Assembly: GCF_028681615.1 (NCBI RefSeq)
Contig: NZ_JAQUHV010000009.1
Coordinates: 18,199-82,198 of the forward strand
Direction: 5' to 3'
DNA from: Sulfuricurvum sp.
Lineage (GTDB): Bacteria > Campylobacterota > Campylobacteria > Campylobacterales > Sulfurimonadaceae
Length of the DNA: 64,000 bases
Part shown: piece after piece, positions 16,913-25,717 of the stretch
How the letters are laid out: every line of letters begins with the position of its first letter
How positions within the stretch are numbered: position 1 is the stretch's first letter
The notes under the pieces: generated by a model
What the model was told of the DNA's origin: nothing
The model's database searches: none
The model's input: the letters and a program-made list of their open reading frames with translations, nothing else
Translations under genes and position numbers: made by a program

Positions 16913-17400
16913 TGGCATCAAAAGCTCAAAAGATCGAGATCGCTCGTGCTCTTTACATCTCAGGACGTAATGAAGATGAAATCGCAACAATTATGGATTC
17001 ATCAAAACGGACTATCCAAAACTATAAATCCGAAGACTCTGCAGCAGGGTATGATTGGGACGTACTCAGAGCTGAGAAGCATATCTCTGCAGACTCTCCA
17101 CGCCGTGGGTATCTTTACAGCGATTTTGTAGGGTATATGCATGAAACACTAAAAGAGGTGCGCGAGTCTACTATCACCTCTTCGGAGAAAGCGGACATGA
17201 TCGTCAGGCTCTCCGATGCATTCTCGAAGATGAAGGGGATCATCCGGCACGAAGATCCGATCGCATTTAAACATGGTATTATCCAGCACGTTATCGTGAC
17301 GATAGGAGAGGCGATCAAAGCACGAGGCGATACTGCCATGCTCGAGCTTTTTATCCAAGTGATTGACGAGATCGGAGAGCGCATCGATGTCGCCATATAA
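16912..17400 (+). CDS. Terminase small subunit (DUF1804)
   Basis: A 162-residue DUF1804-family protein. The N-terminal half is a helix-turn-helix: ARALYISGRNEDEIATIMD, then RTIQNYKSE (about residues 8-40). The rest is helical. In Mu-like phages it sits directly before the large terminase and probably recognises the packaging site. Its start overlaps the end of the DUF1320 gene by one base. Confidence 0.8.
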   Translation: MASKAQKIEIARALYISGRNEDEIATIMDSSKRTIQNYKSEDSAAGYDWDVLRAEKHISADSPRRGYLYSDFVGYMHETLKEVRESTITSSEKADMIVRLSDAFSKMKGIIRHEDPIAFKHGIIQHVIVTIGEAIKARGDTAMLELFIQVIDEIGERIDVAI

Positions 17401-19111
17401 TTCGAATGATCTGCGAGCACTTTTATCTGAAGCAAAAGAGTCATTCTTAGCCGACGGTGCGGATGAAAAAACCGCAAAACGGCTGACACGTAAAGAGTTT
17501 ATAAAGTGGCTTGATGGCTATACAAGCGAGTTAAAAGAGACGATCCGATCCAATGCCACACTTCCGGCAGATCAGCGAGACGAGCGAAGAGAACGTCAAC
17601 GCCATGACTTCCATTTTTTCCGAACTACCTATCTTCCTCACTACTATTCGCTTCCGGGTAAGTCAGATCTTCAAGAACATCTTGAAGGTGTATATCGCCG
17701 AATAGCAGACCGATGTTCTATCAGTAATGCCGCTGCATCGGCTATGGGTGAGAAGTTCGCCATTGCCGCACCGCGCGGTCACGGTAAATCGACTGATGTA
17801 TCGGTAGCCTTCGTGATATGGTGTATCATCAATGATCTAAAGCATTTCATTACGATATTCTCCGATGCGATAGAGCTGACTGAAACACTCATCGAAGCGA
17901 TCAAGGCCGAACTCTCTGAGAATGATAACCTCAAAGCTGACTTTCCTCATGCCACTGGTCTTGGTAAAGTATGGAAGATCGGCGATATCGTCACACGAAA
18001 CGGTATCAGGGTCAAAGGCTTTGGGTCGGGTAAGCGTGTCCGTGGTATCAAGCATGGCGTTTATCGTGTAGACCTAGCACTCATCGATGACCTCGAAAAT
18101 GATGAGAACGTCCGAAGCCGTGATCAGCGAGATAAACTCGAATCATGGATAGATGAGGCAGTTGTAAACCTCGGAAGCGTCGATGCTAACATGGATATCA
18201 TCTACATCGGAACTATCCTACACCGAGACTCGGTTCTATCGCGTAAGCTAAAGCTCGGCTTTTGGAACCCTAAAATATTTCGTGCGATTATTACCTTCCC
18301 GGATCGTCTTGATCTATGGGAGCGGTACGCACAAATCTACAAATCACGCGGTACTGAAGAGGCACACGATTTCTACATGAGTCAAAAGCCGGAGATGGAT
18401 GCGGGTGCTCGTGTCTTATGGCCGGATGCCGTTCCGATTGAAACCCTGATGCGTAAACGCTCTGAAGCTCCGAGATCGTTTGCCAAAGAACTCCAAAACA
18501 ACCCAAGCTTAGATACTCAAAACTTTAAACGCGAAACAATGCACTTTTGGCGTTCTCACCCACCTCTCCGGCAACTTACTATTTATGGATGGTGTGACCC
18601 GGCAGGAAGTGGAAAAAAATCGGACTTCACGAACATGACTATTTTCGGAGTTGATGATAAAGCCCTCAAAGGGTACGTCCTCGAATCGATCAATGAGGTG
18701 ATCGGATCAATAGAGATCATTAAGCGGGTAGTAACTTTGCAAGATCGATACGGGTGCAAGGTCTTTGGAGTAGAGACCAACGGAGGGCAATTCCATCTCA
18801 AGCCTTTTATTTTGAGAGAGGCATACGAGCGTGGTGTACACATGCCGCTCAAAGGTATTCATAACAGCGACAACAAAGATTCCCGTATCGAAGAGCTGGA
18901 ACTTCCTATTGAAAACGGAGAGATCTTACTTCACGAAGATCAGATTATTCTGATTGAGCAGCTTGAAGATCACCCCGAAGGTAAAAACGATGATGCTCCC
19001 GATGGATTATCAGGAGTCTATCGCCTCAGTAAGCTTGCTAAAAAACAGCATGTATCTGCACCGCGCAGTAACCGCCGATCCATCCGACCTCGAAATTCCC
19101 ATAGGAGATGA
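17387..19111 (+). CDS. Terminase large subunit
   Basis: This 574-residue protein is the packaging motor. The ATPase has Walker A APRGHGKST (about 128-136) and an ALIDDLENDENV Walker B. The nuclease has YGWCDPAGSGKKSDFT and the later GVETNGGQF and DDAPDGLSG acidic clusters, the RNase H-like signature. I choose the ATG at 17387 (GGAG eight bases upstream) over a TTG at 17363. It overlaps the small subunit by 14 nt. It cuts and pumps DNA into the prohead; in Mu-like phages packaging starts from the integrated left end. Confidence 0.92.
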   Translation: MSPYNSNDLRALLSEAKESFLADGADEKTAKRLTRKEFIKWLDGYTSELKETIRSNATLPADQRDERRERQRHDFHFFRTTYLPHYYSLPGKSDLQEHLEGVYRRIADRCSISNAAASAMGEKFAIAAPRGHGKSTDVSVAFVIWCIINDLKHFITIFSDAIELTETLIEAIKAELSENDNLKADFPHATGLGKVWKIGDIVTRNGIRVKGFGSGKRVRGIKHGVYRVDLALIDDLENDENVRSRDQRDKLESWIDEAVVNLGSVDANMDIIYIGTILHRDSVLSRKLKLGFWNPKIFRAIITFPDRLDLWERYAQIYKSRGTEEAHDFYMSQKPEMDAGARVLWPDAVPIETLMRKRSEAPRSFAKELQNNPSLDTQNFKRETMHFWRSHPPLRQLTIYGWCDPAGSGKKSDFTNMTIFGVDDKALKGYVLESINEVIGSIEIIKRVVTLQDRYGCKVFGVETNGGQFHLKPFILREAYERGVHMPLKGIHNSDNKDSRIEELELPIENGEILLHEDQIILIEQLEDHPEGKNDDAPDGLSGVYRLSKLAKKQHVSAPRSNRRSIRPRNSHRR

Positions 19112-19113
19112 TC

Positions 19114-20511
19114 ATGAAACGTCTATTTAAAAACCTTTTTGCTTCAAAACAATCTACGCCTGAGAAAAGCAATCCACGTAAATCGGCAGCGGCTCCGGCA
19201 GTTGATATTCTTGTCAGCATTATGGATAATCTTCCGATACGTCATGAATGGTTAAGCCGTGAAGAACTCGATCGCATTGCACGGGACGCCACCGTAATCT
19301 CATCGATTGGGAGCCGTAAAGCAGCTACTCTAAAAAAAGAGCTCATATTCTCCAGTGATAATGAGGATATGGCCAATAATCTCTATAGTGTATTTCATCC
19401 CGGAACGCTCCGTAAAGTTCTCGATGCTCCGTTTCAGGGTGCTGCTATTTTCGAGATCAATTGGAGTGAAAAGAACTCGGTGTTGGTACCTAAGCTCATA
19501 GAGCGCGATTACACACAGTTTATGATTAAGAACGAAACACTTTACTATGCACCCTATGGATCACCCGAAGAAATCCCGCAATACAAAGCGGTCTATGCTC
19601 TCTATGAAGACAAATATCACCGTCCGATGGGGACACCGCTTGCCGAGTCACTGTTTTGGTATGTGAAGTTTAAAAATGCTTCATTGCAGTTTTGGGTCAA
19701 GTTCCTCGAAAAATACGGTGTACCGTGGGCGATAGGTAAAACAGACGGTGACAAAGATATCTTAGCTGATGAACTCTATGCCATGCTCTCTGGAGATGCT
19801 GCCGTCATTGAGTCCGATGAAGAGATCGATATCAAGACCGCCGATAAAACGGGTGACTTTGATAAGATCACTGCCTATCTTGATGATCAGATCCGTGAAG
19901 CAATACTCGGAGGCAATCTAACAGGGAACGTCAAAGGAGGAAGCTATGCTGCCGCCGAGACGCACAACGATATACGTGAAGATATCGCAATGGCAGATGA
20001 GAATATGACGATCTCTTTGATTGAACGGGTAATCGAAGCGTTTATCACGATCAATAATCTCAGTATTTCTATCGAAGTAACGCTCAAAGATAAAGACGAT
20101 CCGAACCTTTCATTGGCGGAGCGGGACGAGCGGATCACAAAAATGGGATATCGACCGACGCAAGAGTACATCGAGAAGACCTACAACATCACCGTTGAAG
20201 CCATCGAACCCTCTAAAATCGCTAACCATGCTCTCATGAAAAAGCTTTACGCGCTGAGTGCTACTAAGCCGATCACGACGACCGATGAGCTAAGTGACAG
20301 CGTCGATGTTCACAAGATAGCACTCTCATTTCAAACTCAAATCGTGGATATTATCGATCAGGCTAACAGTTTCGAAGAGGCTATCGATCTTTTACATGCA
20401 GCCTATCCGGGCATGGATATCACAGAGTTGCAAGATACGATGGATATGGCATTGCAAAGCTCATACATTCTCGGCACTGCTGAAGTAGAGCGTGAGAGCG
20501 AAGAGGAGTAA
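19114..20511 (+). CDS. Portal protein (DUF935, Mu gp29-like)
   Basis: A 465-residue protein of the DUF935 portal family: LPIRHEWLSREELDRI, FEINWSEKNSVLVP, and YGVPWAIGKTDGD with GGSYAAAETHNDIRED in the C-terminal half, all characteristic. It forms the 12-mer ring at one head vertex. Of two ATG codons (19108 and 19114) the second has the better distance (AGGAG seven bases upstream). It overlaps or abuts TerL. Confidence 0.9.
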   Translation: MKRLFKNLFASKQSTPEKSNPRKSAAAPAVDILVSIMDNLPIRHEWLSREELDRIARDATVISSIGSRKAATLKKELIFSSDNEDMANNLYSVFHPGTLRKVLDAPFQGAAIFEINWSEKNSVLVPKLIERDYTQFMIKNETLYYAPYGSPEEIPQYKAVYALYEDKYHRPMGTPLAESLFWYVKFKNASLQFWVKFLEKYGVPWAIGKTDGDKDILADELYAMLSGDAAVIESDEEIDIKTADKTGDFDKITAYLDDQIREAILGGNLTGNVKGGSYAAAETHNDIREDIAMADENMTISLIERVIEAFITINNLSISIEVTLKDKDDPNLSLAERDERITKMGYRPTQEYIEKTYNITVEAIEPSKIANHALMKKLYALSATKPITTTDELSDSVDVHKIALSFQTQIVDIIDQANSFEEAIDLLHAAYPGMDITELQDTMDMALQSSYILGTAEVERESEEE

Positions 20512-20513
20512 TA

Positions 20514-21677
20514 ATGCCTCCTCTCCCTAAACCGTCGTTTGCTTTTGGTCTCAAACCAGCTGCAGCGATAGAGTACCTCCGATCCAAAGGCTTTAAGCTC
20601 ACATTTGATTATCAGGAGATGCAGCGCGAAGCTCACCATAAAGCGTTCACCGTTGCCAAAGTAACCCGCCTCGATCTACTCAGCGATATCCACTCATCAA
20701 TTACCGATGCTATGGAAAAGGGAACCCGCTTCGAGGATTGGAAAAAACAGATTATTCCAACGCTGGAGGCGAAAGGATGGTGGGGTAAAAAAGAGATCGT
20801 TAACCCATCTACCGGAGAGGTAAAAGAGGTTATGATCGGTGGACGTCGCCTCAAAACGATCTTTAAAACTAACACGATGGTTGCCCGTGCTACTGCGCGA
20901 TATGATCAGCAGATGGCGAGCGATCTTCCCTATATGCAATATGTTGGTGGACTATCTGAGCATCCGCGTATGAGCCACATGGCAAAAAATGGGATTGTGC
21001 TTCTTAAAAGTGATCCATGGTGGCAATATAACTATCCACCGAATGCATGGCTATGTCATTGTGAGGTCAGAACATGGAGCGAAGCACAGATTAAACGACG
21101 TGGTTGGAGTGTTTCCACTGCTGCTCATGAGAACATTGCCTCTCCAGATTGGTCATACAATCCGGGAGCGGGTAACCGTGTCGGAAAGCTCTCGAAGATC
21201 AATCTCGATCAAAGCCTCGATAAACTCCCAACGATACTCCCGAAACGAGAATACAAAGAGCTGAGTGATGCTGCTCTCAAGCAAAAGTTTTATGATGATC
21301 TAAGTATCAAGCCCGGAGATACATATATCGATAAGGTCGGTGATCCTACCGTAATCGATGATAGTCTGTTTCACTCATTCAGCGGACACTCGAAGATCAC
21401 CAAGAAAGACCGACACCTCTTTATCGATGAGTTTGCTACCACTATTGATGATCCGGACGAGATTTATTTGGAATGGGATGATAAGGCAAAACGCCTCGTT
21501 AAAAAGATGATGCGGTACTTTACGGATGACAAAGGTAAGAAAAAAGCGCTCATGGCAGTGTTTGAATATCAGAGCGATAAAACTCAGGGAGTCAGTTTAT
21601 ATTTGATTGATAGTCCATCGACAGTGGAGAAAAAGAGGGGAGAGAAGTTGATCTATCGAAAAGAAGGCACTCGTTAA
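20514..21677 (+). CDS. F: Head morphogenesis protein F with C-terminal nuclease-like domain
   Basis: A 387-residue Mu gpF/SPP1 gp7-like minor head protein. The N-terminal 240 residues include the family core (TIFKTNTMVARATARYDQQM, NPPNAWLCHCEVRTWS-type 'PPNAWLCHCEVRTW'), with conserved Cys/His in WLCHCEVR. The C-terminal 110 residues match the phage Barnase/EndoU/RelE-like nuclease domain that is often fused to F (with LYLEW-type 'EIYLEWDDKAKRL' and MAVFEYQSD). It is probably carried in the virion and may be injected. The catalytic role is inferred. Confidence 0.8.
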   Translation: MPPLPKPSFAFGLKPAAAIEYLRSKGFKLTFDYQEMQREAHHKAFTVAKVTRLDLLSDIHSSITDAMEKGTRFEDWKKQIIPTLEAKGWWGKKEIVNPSTGEVKEVMIGGRRLKTIFKTNTMVARATARYDQQMASDLPYMQYVGGLSEHPRMSHMAKNGIVLLKSDPWWQYNYPPNAWLCHCEVRTWSEAQIKRRGWSVSTAAHENIASPDWSYNPGAGNRVGKLSKINLDQSLDKLPTILPKREYKELSDAALKQKFYDDLSIKPGDTYIDKVGDPTVIDDSLFHSFSGHSKITKKDRHLFIDEFATTIDDPDEIYLEWDDKAKRLVKKMMRYFTDDKGKKKALMAVFEYQSDKTQGVSLYLIDSPSTVEKKRGEKLIYRKEGTR

Positions 21678-21767
21678 CCGCATCTTTACACGATGGAGTG
21701 CTCATTGCTCATTCCATGCGGCACGTCTTTTCGACTGTAATTATAATTATACCATAAAGGGGAGACT

Positions 21768-22244
21768 ATGTCGGAGATGATTTCGATTGAGATCACAGGG
21801 GATGATAAGATAAATCATGCGCTTGCAGAGTTGCTTCATAAAGTACAAAATCTTGAGAATCCGTTCAATTCGGTAGGTTCCTATCTCACAAACATCATAG
21901 AAGAGAGCTTCGACAGTGAGACATCTCCAGACGGACATGCATGGCATCCCCTTGCCGATTCGACAAAGGCATACAAAGAAAAGCATGGTGAGAACAAGAT
22001 TCTGCAAAGTAAGGACCGAAATACGCGAGAGAGTACAGGGTACAGTGCAGATAGCGATAGCATGATCGTAGGGGTCAATGCGTATAGTAAAGATCGCTAT
22101 CCCTATCCGATAGTACATCAGTTTGGAACCGAAGACGGAAAGGTTCCGGCACGACCGTTTATGCCGATTACGCATGATGGGGAGCTATATGACAATGTTA
22201 AGGTTGAGGTGTTGGATATATTATTGGGGTATTTAGGAGAATAG
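21768..22244 (+). CDS. G: Virion morphogenesis protein (Mu gpG / P2 gpS-like)
   Basis: A 158-residue virion morphogenesis protein: SFDSETSPDGHAWHPLADST and ILQSKDRNTRES, then HQFGTEDGKVPARPFMPIT, the family signature. It is a tail completion or neck protein. A 90-bp gap before it contains an inverted CCGCAT/ATGCGG pair and an A/T-rich TATAAT sequence that may be a promoter. It ends 12 nt inside the end of the converging mor gene. Confidence 0.85.
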   Translation: MSEMISIEITGDDKINHALAELLHKVQNLENPFNSVGSYLTNIIEESFDSETSPDGHAWHPLADSTKAYKEKHGENKILQSKDRNTRESTGYSADSDSMIVGVNAYSKDRYPYPIVHQFGTEDGKVPARPFMPITHDGELYDNVKVEVLDILLGYLGE

Positions 22245-22511
22245 TTGAGGGGTGCGTACTTCGCCGATGATCTCATAGATACGGCTAAGACTGAGATTAT
22301 ATTTCATTTTTAGAGCTTTAGGGGAGAGCTTATTTTCAGTGTAGTCTTTGATGATTTCATTGTTACGTCCGTTGAGCTGCCACGATGGGACATAGATTGG
22401 CATTCCGCCGTAATCTCGCATAAGTTCTTCATCGCTCGCTCCATCCTCACGGATACGGCGGGTAAACTCTTTGAAAATGTCTAAATTCGTTACGGTATCT
22501 TTTAAATCCAT
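22233..22511 (-). CDS. mor: Mor/C-type transcriptional activator
   Basis: A 92-residue activator of the Mu Mor family: GGMPIYVPSWQLNGRNNEII (the GG-x-x-x-Y-I-P motif), then LSPKALKMKYNLSLSRIYEII, the helix-turn-helix. The ATG at 22511 follows GAGGGG; the longer frame has no ribosome site. Mor or C switches on middle or late promoters by contacting RNA polymerase. It is the last gene of the leftward early block, and its 3' end overlaps gene G by 12 nt. The divergent promoter region at 13.5 kb is the most likely target. Confidence 0.9.
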   Translation of the reverse strand: MDLKDTVTNLDIFKEFTRRIREDGASDEELMRDYGGMPIYVPSWQLNGRNNEIIKDYTENKLSPKALKMKYNLSLSRIYEIIGEVRTPQLFS

Positions 22512-22590
22512 TGCAAACCCCTCGCAGATGATGTATAATTCGGTTCTCACGCCTGAATTACATGCGTCTCTCACACGAGGGGCGTTTCTA

Positions 22591-22995
22591 TCACTTCATT
22601 TTTTCCAGTGCTAAAATCACCTTTTGAGCTTCGTTAAACTCCATTTGGTTCGGTGTCTCATACTCTTTTTTAATGATCCGCTTGCAAAACGACAGCAGTG
22701 CGGCATCGCTCTTATCCCGTGCTTTAGCTTCCCACAACTGCATCATCTTCCACACCTGTGCCGGAGAGGATTGTTTCGGGGTAAACGTCGGTAGAGTATC
22801 GCTATTCATATTCAGATAATCGACCAGTATGATCAGCTCTGACACACTCAACGCAACCGATGAGTCTTTGCCGAAAGCTCCCTTGATCATCTCGACGTAT
22901 TCCTCTCTCTCATTGCGATAATAGTTCTGATACCGTATTGAGGTATGCACCTGCTTGACGAGTGACGCGTGGGCATTCTTTTGTCTTTGGGTCAT
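22591..22995 (-). CDS. Mu Gp16/GemA-like protein
   Basis: A 134-residue protein of the Gp16/GemA family (DUF1018): MTQRQKNAHASLVKQVHTSI, then VSELIILVDYLNMN, and QVWKMMQLWEAKARD. In Mu these proteins affect host gyrase supercoiling and expression of host genes. It lies just upstream of mor, as in Mu-like phages. Confidence 0.85.
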   Translation of the reverse strand: MTQRQKNAHASLVKQVHTSIRYQNYYRNEREEYVEMIKGAFGKDSSVALSVSELIILVDYLNMNSDTLPTFTPKQSSPAQVWKMMQLWEAKARDKSDAALLSFCKRIIKKEYETPNQMEFNEAQKVILALEKMK

Positions 22996-23022
22996 TTTTA
23001 TTCCTTATTTGGTGATGTTTTA

Positions 23023-23119
23023 CCACTTAGACCACTTAACCACTAACCACACAAATACCACTAACTAAATGGCTATTTATGGGGTTTTGTAGGTGGTTGT
23101 GGTTATGTGGTTCGTGTGG
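23023..23119. repeat. Iteron-like CCAC array facing a GTGG array
   Basis: In the gap between the GemA-like gene and the RepA-like ATPase, CCAC occurs at 23023, 23032, 23040, 23047 and 23058, and its reverse complement GTGG at 23093, 23099, 23107 and 23116. The spacing is 6 to 11 bp. The two sets face each other around an A/T-rich centre, forming a large imperfect inverted array. This could be protein-binding iterons, a terminator for the early transcript, or a gyrase or replication site. Confidence 0.6.
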
Positions 23120-23123
23120 TAGA

Positions 23124-24026
23124 CTATAGGAGAAAGTAGAGTTTTAACTTGCCTTTGCCGTCTTTTACTTCCCAAAAGCGACCTGTATATTTAGCGAGAT
23201 TGGTTCGAGCGAGTTTGTCGTCTTTGGCTTTTCCGATCTCGGCGAGGAGTTGGCTTTGACCGATACCGTCAGGATTCTTTTTGATCACCTCTTTGATCGA
23301 GTCGATGAATGATTGCTCTTCAGGTCGGATCATCGCTTGATCATAAGCAACAATGCTGAGGTCATAGGTCTTCTTATCGAGATAGAACGCTGAGTTCTCG
23401 ACATGGAACCGTCCCGCTTCGACATCGAGCAAGAAGAGATCGTTATCTACAGTGCCGTTACATTGACGCATAAAGTACACATTGTCAGCCGCCGACTTAA
23501 AGACTCCGGCTCCCTGATAGTTCTTCTCGTTTTTGTTCGTATGATGCAGCAGTATGACAGTCGCTCCGGCATTGCGTAATCGCTTCATCGCGTTCATAAA
23601 GCTTTTAGCCATCGCTTCATTATGTACGTCTCGAACGAAGTCGGTGATCGAGTCGAAGAAGAAGATGTAATCCCGATAAGCATCACCAATCGCACCCTCA
23701 ACGAGAAGCTTTAAAACCTCATGCGAAGTCATAGCGGCAGTTTCAGGGTGAACGTAGTCGAGCCGTTCAAATAACTCCTCGATGATCTTCGAAGCTCCAC
23801 GCTCTTTCAGAGCAGAGAGCGGATTATCAAAGTCAAAGTACTGAATGATTTTGTCAGTGTTTTCATAAAGGTACTTTGCTAATCCGAGACTGTATCGACT
23901 CTTACCCTGCTTAGGCGGGGCAAAGTAGATCGTAATCGCTTGCTCGACCAAGAAGTTATCGATGATATAGTTAACTTCGTGATTAAAATGTTCGGACTTA
24001 AGTCCTTGACCGCGAAATGGATTCAT
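23124..24026 (-). CDS. RecA/RepA-like AAA ATPase
   Basis: A 300-residue RecA-fold ATPase of the RepA/DnaB-like helicase group: FAPPKQGKSRYSL Walker A (around residue 34), FFFDSITDFV Walker B (about 105-115), IILLHHTNKNEKNYQGAG (the H-x-x-K-G-x-G-type sensor near 160), and a C-terminal winged-helix-like region (240-300). Start chosen at the ATG with AAGG upstream (24026). It may load replication proteins or act as helicase for phage replication, which Mu itself does not encode. Function is inferred. Confidence 0.75.
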   Translation of the reverse strand: MNPFRGQGLKSEHFNHEVNYIIDNFLVEQAITIYFAPPKQGKSRYSLGLAKYLYENTDKIIQYFDFDNPLSALKERGASKIIEELFERLDYVHPETAAMTSHEVLKLLVEGAIGDAYRDYIFFFDSITDFVRDVHNEAMAKSFMNAMKRLRNAGATVILLHHTNKNEKNYQGAGVFKSAADNVYFMRQCNGTVDNDLFLLDVEAGRFHVENSAFYLDKKTYDLSIVAYDQAMIRPEEQSFIDSIKEVIKKNPDGIGQSQLLAEIGKAKDDKLARTNLAKYTGRFWEVKDGKGKLKLYFLL

Positions 24027-24036
24027 TTTTTTACCT

Positions 24037-24057
24037 TTTGAATTTAAAATGCAAGTT
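24037..24057. repeat. Dispersed 21-bp repeat, inverted copy of left-end site
   Basis: The 21 bp at 24037-24057 (core GAATTTAAAATGCAAGTT) recur exactly, in inverted orientation, at 113-133. The sequence lies just upstream of the RepA-like gene. A perfect 21-mer in a 64-kb window is unlikely by chance. It may be a transposase or repressor site, or a landing site in another role. Confidence 0.65.
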
Positions 24058-24099
24058 GATTCAATCGCCCCCAGCTCACTGGAGGCTGTTAAATCCACG

Positions 24100-24303
24100 T
24101 CATCGTTGACTCATAGCACATATCAATTGTTCTTTTCCATGTTGTCTATACATGCATACGATTACTGTTTTCTTATTTTCATCGAGCGTAGCGGATACCA
24201 ATACCTTTTTTCCGTTATACTCTTTGAGTCTAGGATGTTTTTGTTTAGCTCCGAAATACTGGACTCCACTTCCGGATACTGTACGCTCTTCAAATTCACT
24301 CAT
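24100..24303 (-). CDS. Hypothetical early protein, 67 aa
   Basis: A small unrecognised protein starting MSEFEERTVSGSGVQYFGAK, with a beta-rich pattern (VLVSATLDENKKTVIVCMY). It overlaps the preceding gene (24296-24613) by 8 nt, so it belongs to the leftward early operon. No domain is apparent. Confidence 0.6.
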   Translation of the reverse strand: MSEFEERTVSGSGVQYFGAKQKHPRLKEYNGKKVLVSATLDENKKTVIVCMYRQHGKEQLICAMSQR

Positions 24304-24613
24304 CGATCTTCTCCTTATTCTCTTCCCTATCTAACCGTTCATACTCAGCCATAAGCAATGATGCCGCTATGACAATTTGCTTTTTACGGTCATGTTTATG
24401 TTTCTTAAAAAAAGTAGGATTCCAAGGGAAGAGAGAACGAATTGGGAAGATAGTGCTATTGGCTACTTTGAATATAGGGCATGAAGCGGCATAACAAGCT
24501 GCTGCATTTGCAAGTTCACCATTGATGTATTTATCATCATCTTCAGGCTTATAGCCTTCAATATTGATATGTCTTTGCCGCTCTTGATGTACATTTTCTA
24601 AAAAATTATCCAT
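24296..24613 (-). CDS. Hypothetical phage protein, 105 aa
   Basis: A protein of a type frequent in phage early regions, with the GELANAAACYAASC segment, PWNPTFFKK and RKKQIVIAASLLMAEYERLDRE. These 'E-x-x-A-A-A-x-Y-A ... R-x-x-Q-x-x-x-A-x-x-L-x-x-A-E-I/Y-E-R-L-D-R' proteins have no known function. Starts at 24613 immediately after the stop of the 50-aa gene before it. Confidence 0.7.
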   Translation of the reverse strand: MDNFLENVHQERQRHINIEGYKPEDDDKYINGELANAAACYAASCPIFKVANSTIFPIRSLFPWNPTFFKKHKHDRKKQIVIAASLLMAEYERLDREENKEKIDE

Positions 24614-24766
24614 TCATGCTCCTTTTATCTTCGCCTCGATCTCAGCTCTCATCTTCCGAAGTGCTTCGATATTAGCATTGGATATCATCTGCTCTTGGCG
24701 CATGACACATCCTGACTCATACCGTTTCTGACGAACGATCGCATCGACACGTTCAAAGGTACTCAT
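24614..24766 (-). CDS. Small hypothetical protein, 50 aa
   Basis: A 50-residue frame beginning MSTFERVDAIVRQKRYESG and ending MRAEIEAKIKGA, mostly one charged helix. Its ATG overlaps the stop codon of the upstream gene (ATGA-type coupling) and its TGA abuts the next start. That packing, in an operon with no other gap, supports it as real. Confidence 0.65.
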   Translation of the reverse strand: MSTFERVDAIVRQKRYESGCVMRQEQMISNANIEALRKMRAEIEAKIKGA

Positions 24767-25479
24767 GCCCCGATCCCCAGTAGCTCATCAAGCGACGGTT
24801 CGACCGTTTCAACATTGCTTCTCTCATACTCTCGCCCACGCTCATAGGCATCAGTTGCAAGTCGTTTGAGATAAGCTAGCGTTACGCATACGGTTGGATG
24901 TTTCTCAATGATCTCAGCATCTGTGACGATGATCTCTGCTTTCGGTTCCTGATCCGGAGTACTTGCAGACTCATTAGAACCTAACAATGTATCTTTGAGC
25001 TTCCGTTTAAATTCAGATCCGTTCATATGACTTGCATTTGTAGTTTCTGCTTTTGCTTTAGCCTCACATTCAATACAGGTGCTTTTCCGTTTGATACCTC
25101 GACCCGGAAACTTTTTAAATGCTTCGATCGGCTTACTTTCATTACACGTATCGCAGCGTTGAGAGGTTGCAGACATGATCATATCTCCGACCTCTTCAGG
25201 AAGTGTCTTCGGTGTCGAATCAGTTTGTTCCGGTTCATCACTTACTTTTGCTGAGAACAGTTTACGAATCGATGTCGAAAGATCATTTGGTTTCATAATA
25301 CGCGGGTTATGTTGTTTCCCATCAGGGGTGATTAGATAGCATAGGGCACTGATCTCACAACCGGCATTTTCAAGTGCCGTTTTCGATGGAGTTTCTTCAA
25401 TCAGTTCATTGGCCAAGCAACCGCGTAAAAATCCTTGATAATAGTTGTCCGGAATCCAGATTGTTTCACTTTTTGACAT
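24763..25479 (-). CDS. Hypothetical protein with zinc-ribbon, 238 aa
   Basis: An unrecognised protein. Residues 1-70 start MSKSETIWIPDNYYQGFLRG; the centre (about 108-140) is a zinc-ribbon, CDTC..(22)..CIEC with a KPIEAF/KKFPGR interval, resembling the small HNH/'phage zinc-ribbon' motif; the rest is polar with a C-terminal helix. It may bind DNA. It overlaps neighbours by 4 to 14 nt. Confidence 0.6.
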   Translation of the reverse strand: MSKSETIWIPDNYYQGFLRGCLANELIEETPSKTALENAGCEISALCYLITPDGKQHNPRIMKPNDLSTSIRKLFSAKVSDEPEQTDSTPKTLPEEVGDMIMSATSQRCDTCNESKPIEAFKKFPGRGIKRKSTCIECEAKAKAETTNASHMNGSEFKRKLKDTLLGSNESASTPDQEPKAEIIVTDAEIIEKHPTVCVTLAYLKRLATDAYERGREYERSNVETVEPSLDELLGIGA

Positions 25480-25717
25480 TGACCGCCTCCTCGATAGTAT
25501 CCATAGTTTTCAATTCAATGACACAGATTTCATTCTCCCAAGCATCATAGATGCGATAGCAGCACTTCTCCGTTTCTACATCAACTTCCATATCACAGAA
25601 CACATCGCTTCCGCTATGAGGCTCAAGTGCTTCATGGTGATACTCAACCTCTTCAAAAGTTACCGATCCATTTTTAACCCGACGGATGATCGGGGCATAA
25701 GATGGTGCTTTGCTCAT
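25466..25717 (-). CDS. Hypothetical protein, 83 aa
   Basis: An 83-residue unrecognised protein starting MSKAPSYAPIIRRVKNG, acidic and beta-rich in the middle (VFCDMEVDVETEKCCYRIYD). It overlaps its neighbours on both sides (4 nt and 14 nt) in the early operon. Confidence 0.6.
   Translation of the reverse strand: MSKAPSYAPIIRRVKNGSVTFEEVEYHHEALEPHSGSDVFCDMEVDVETEKCCYRIYDAWENEICVIELKTMDTIEEAVNVKK

Noticed and set aside
23023..23119. Short CCAC repeats as a CRISPR array
   Set aside because: Units are only 4-6 bp and spacing is too short and irregular; there are no Cas genes.
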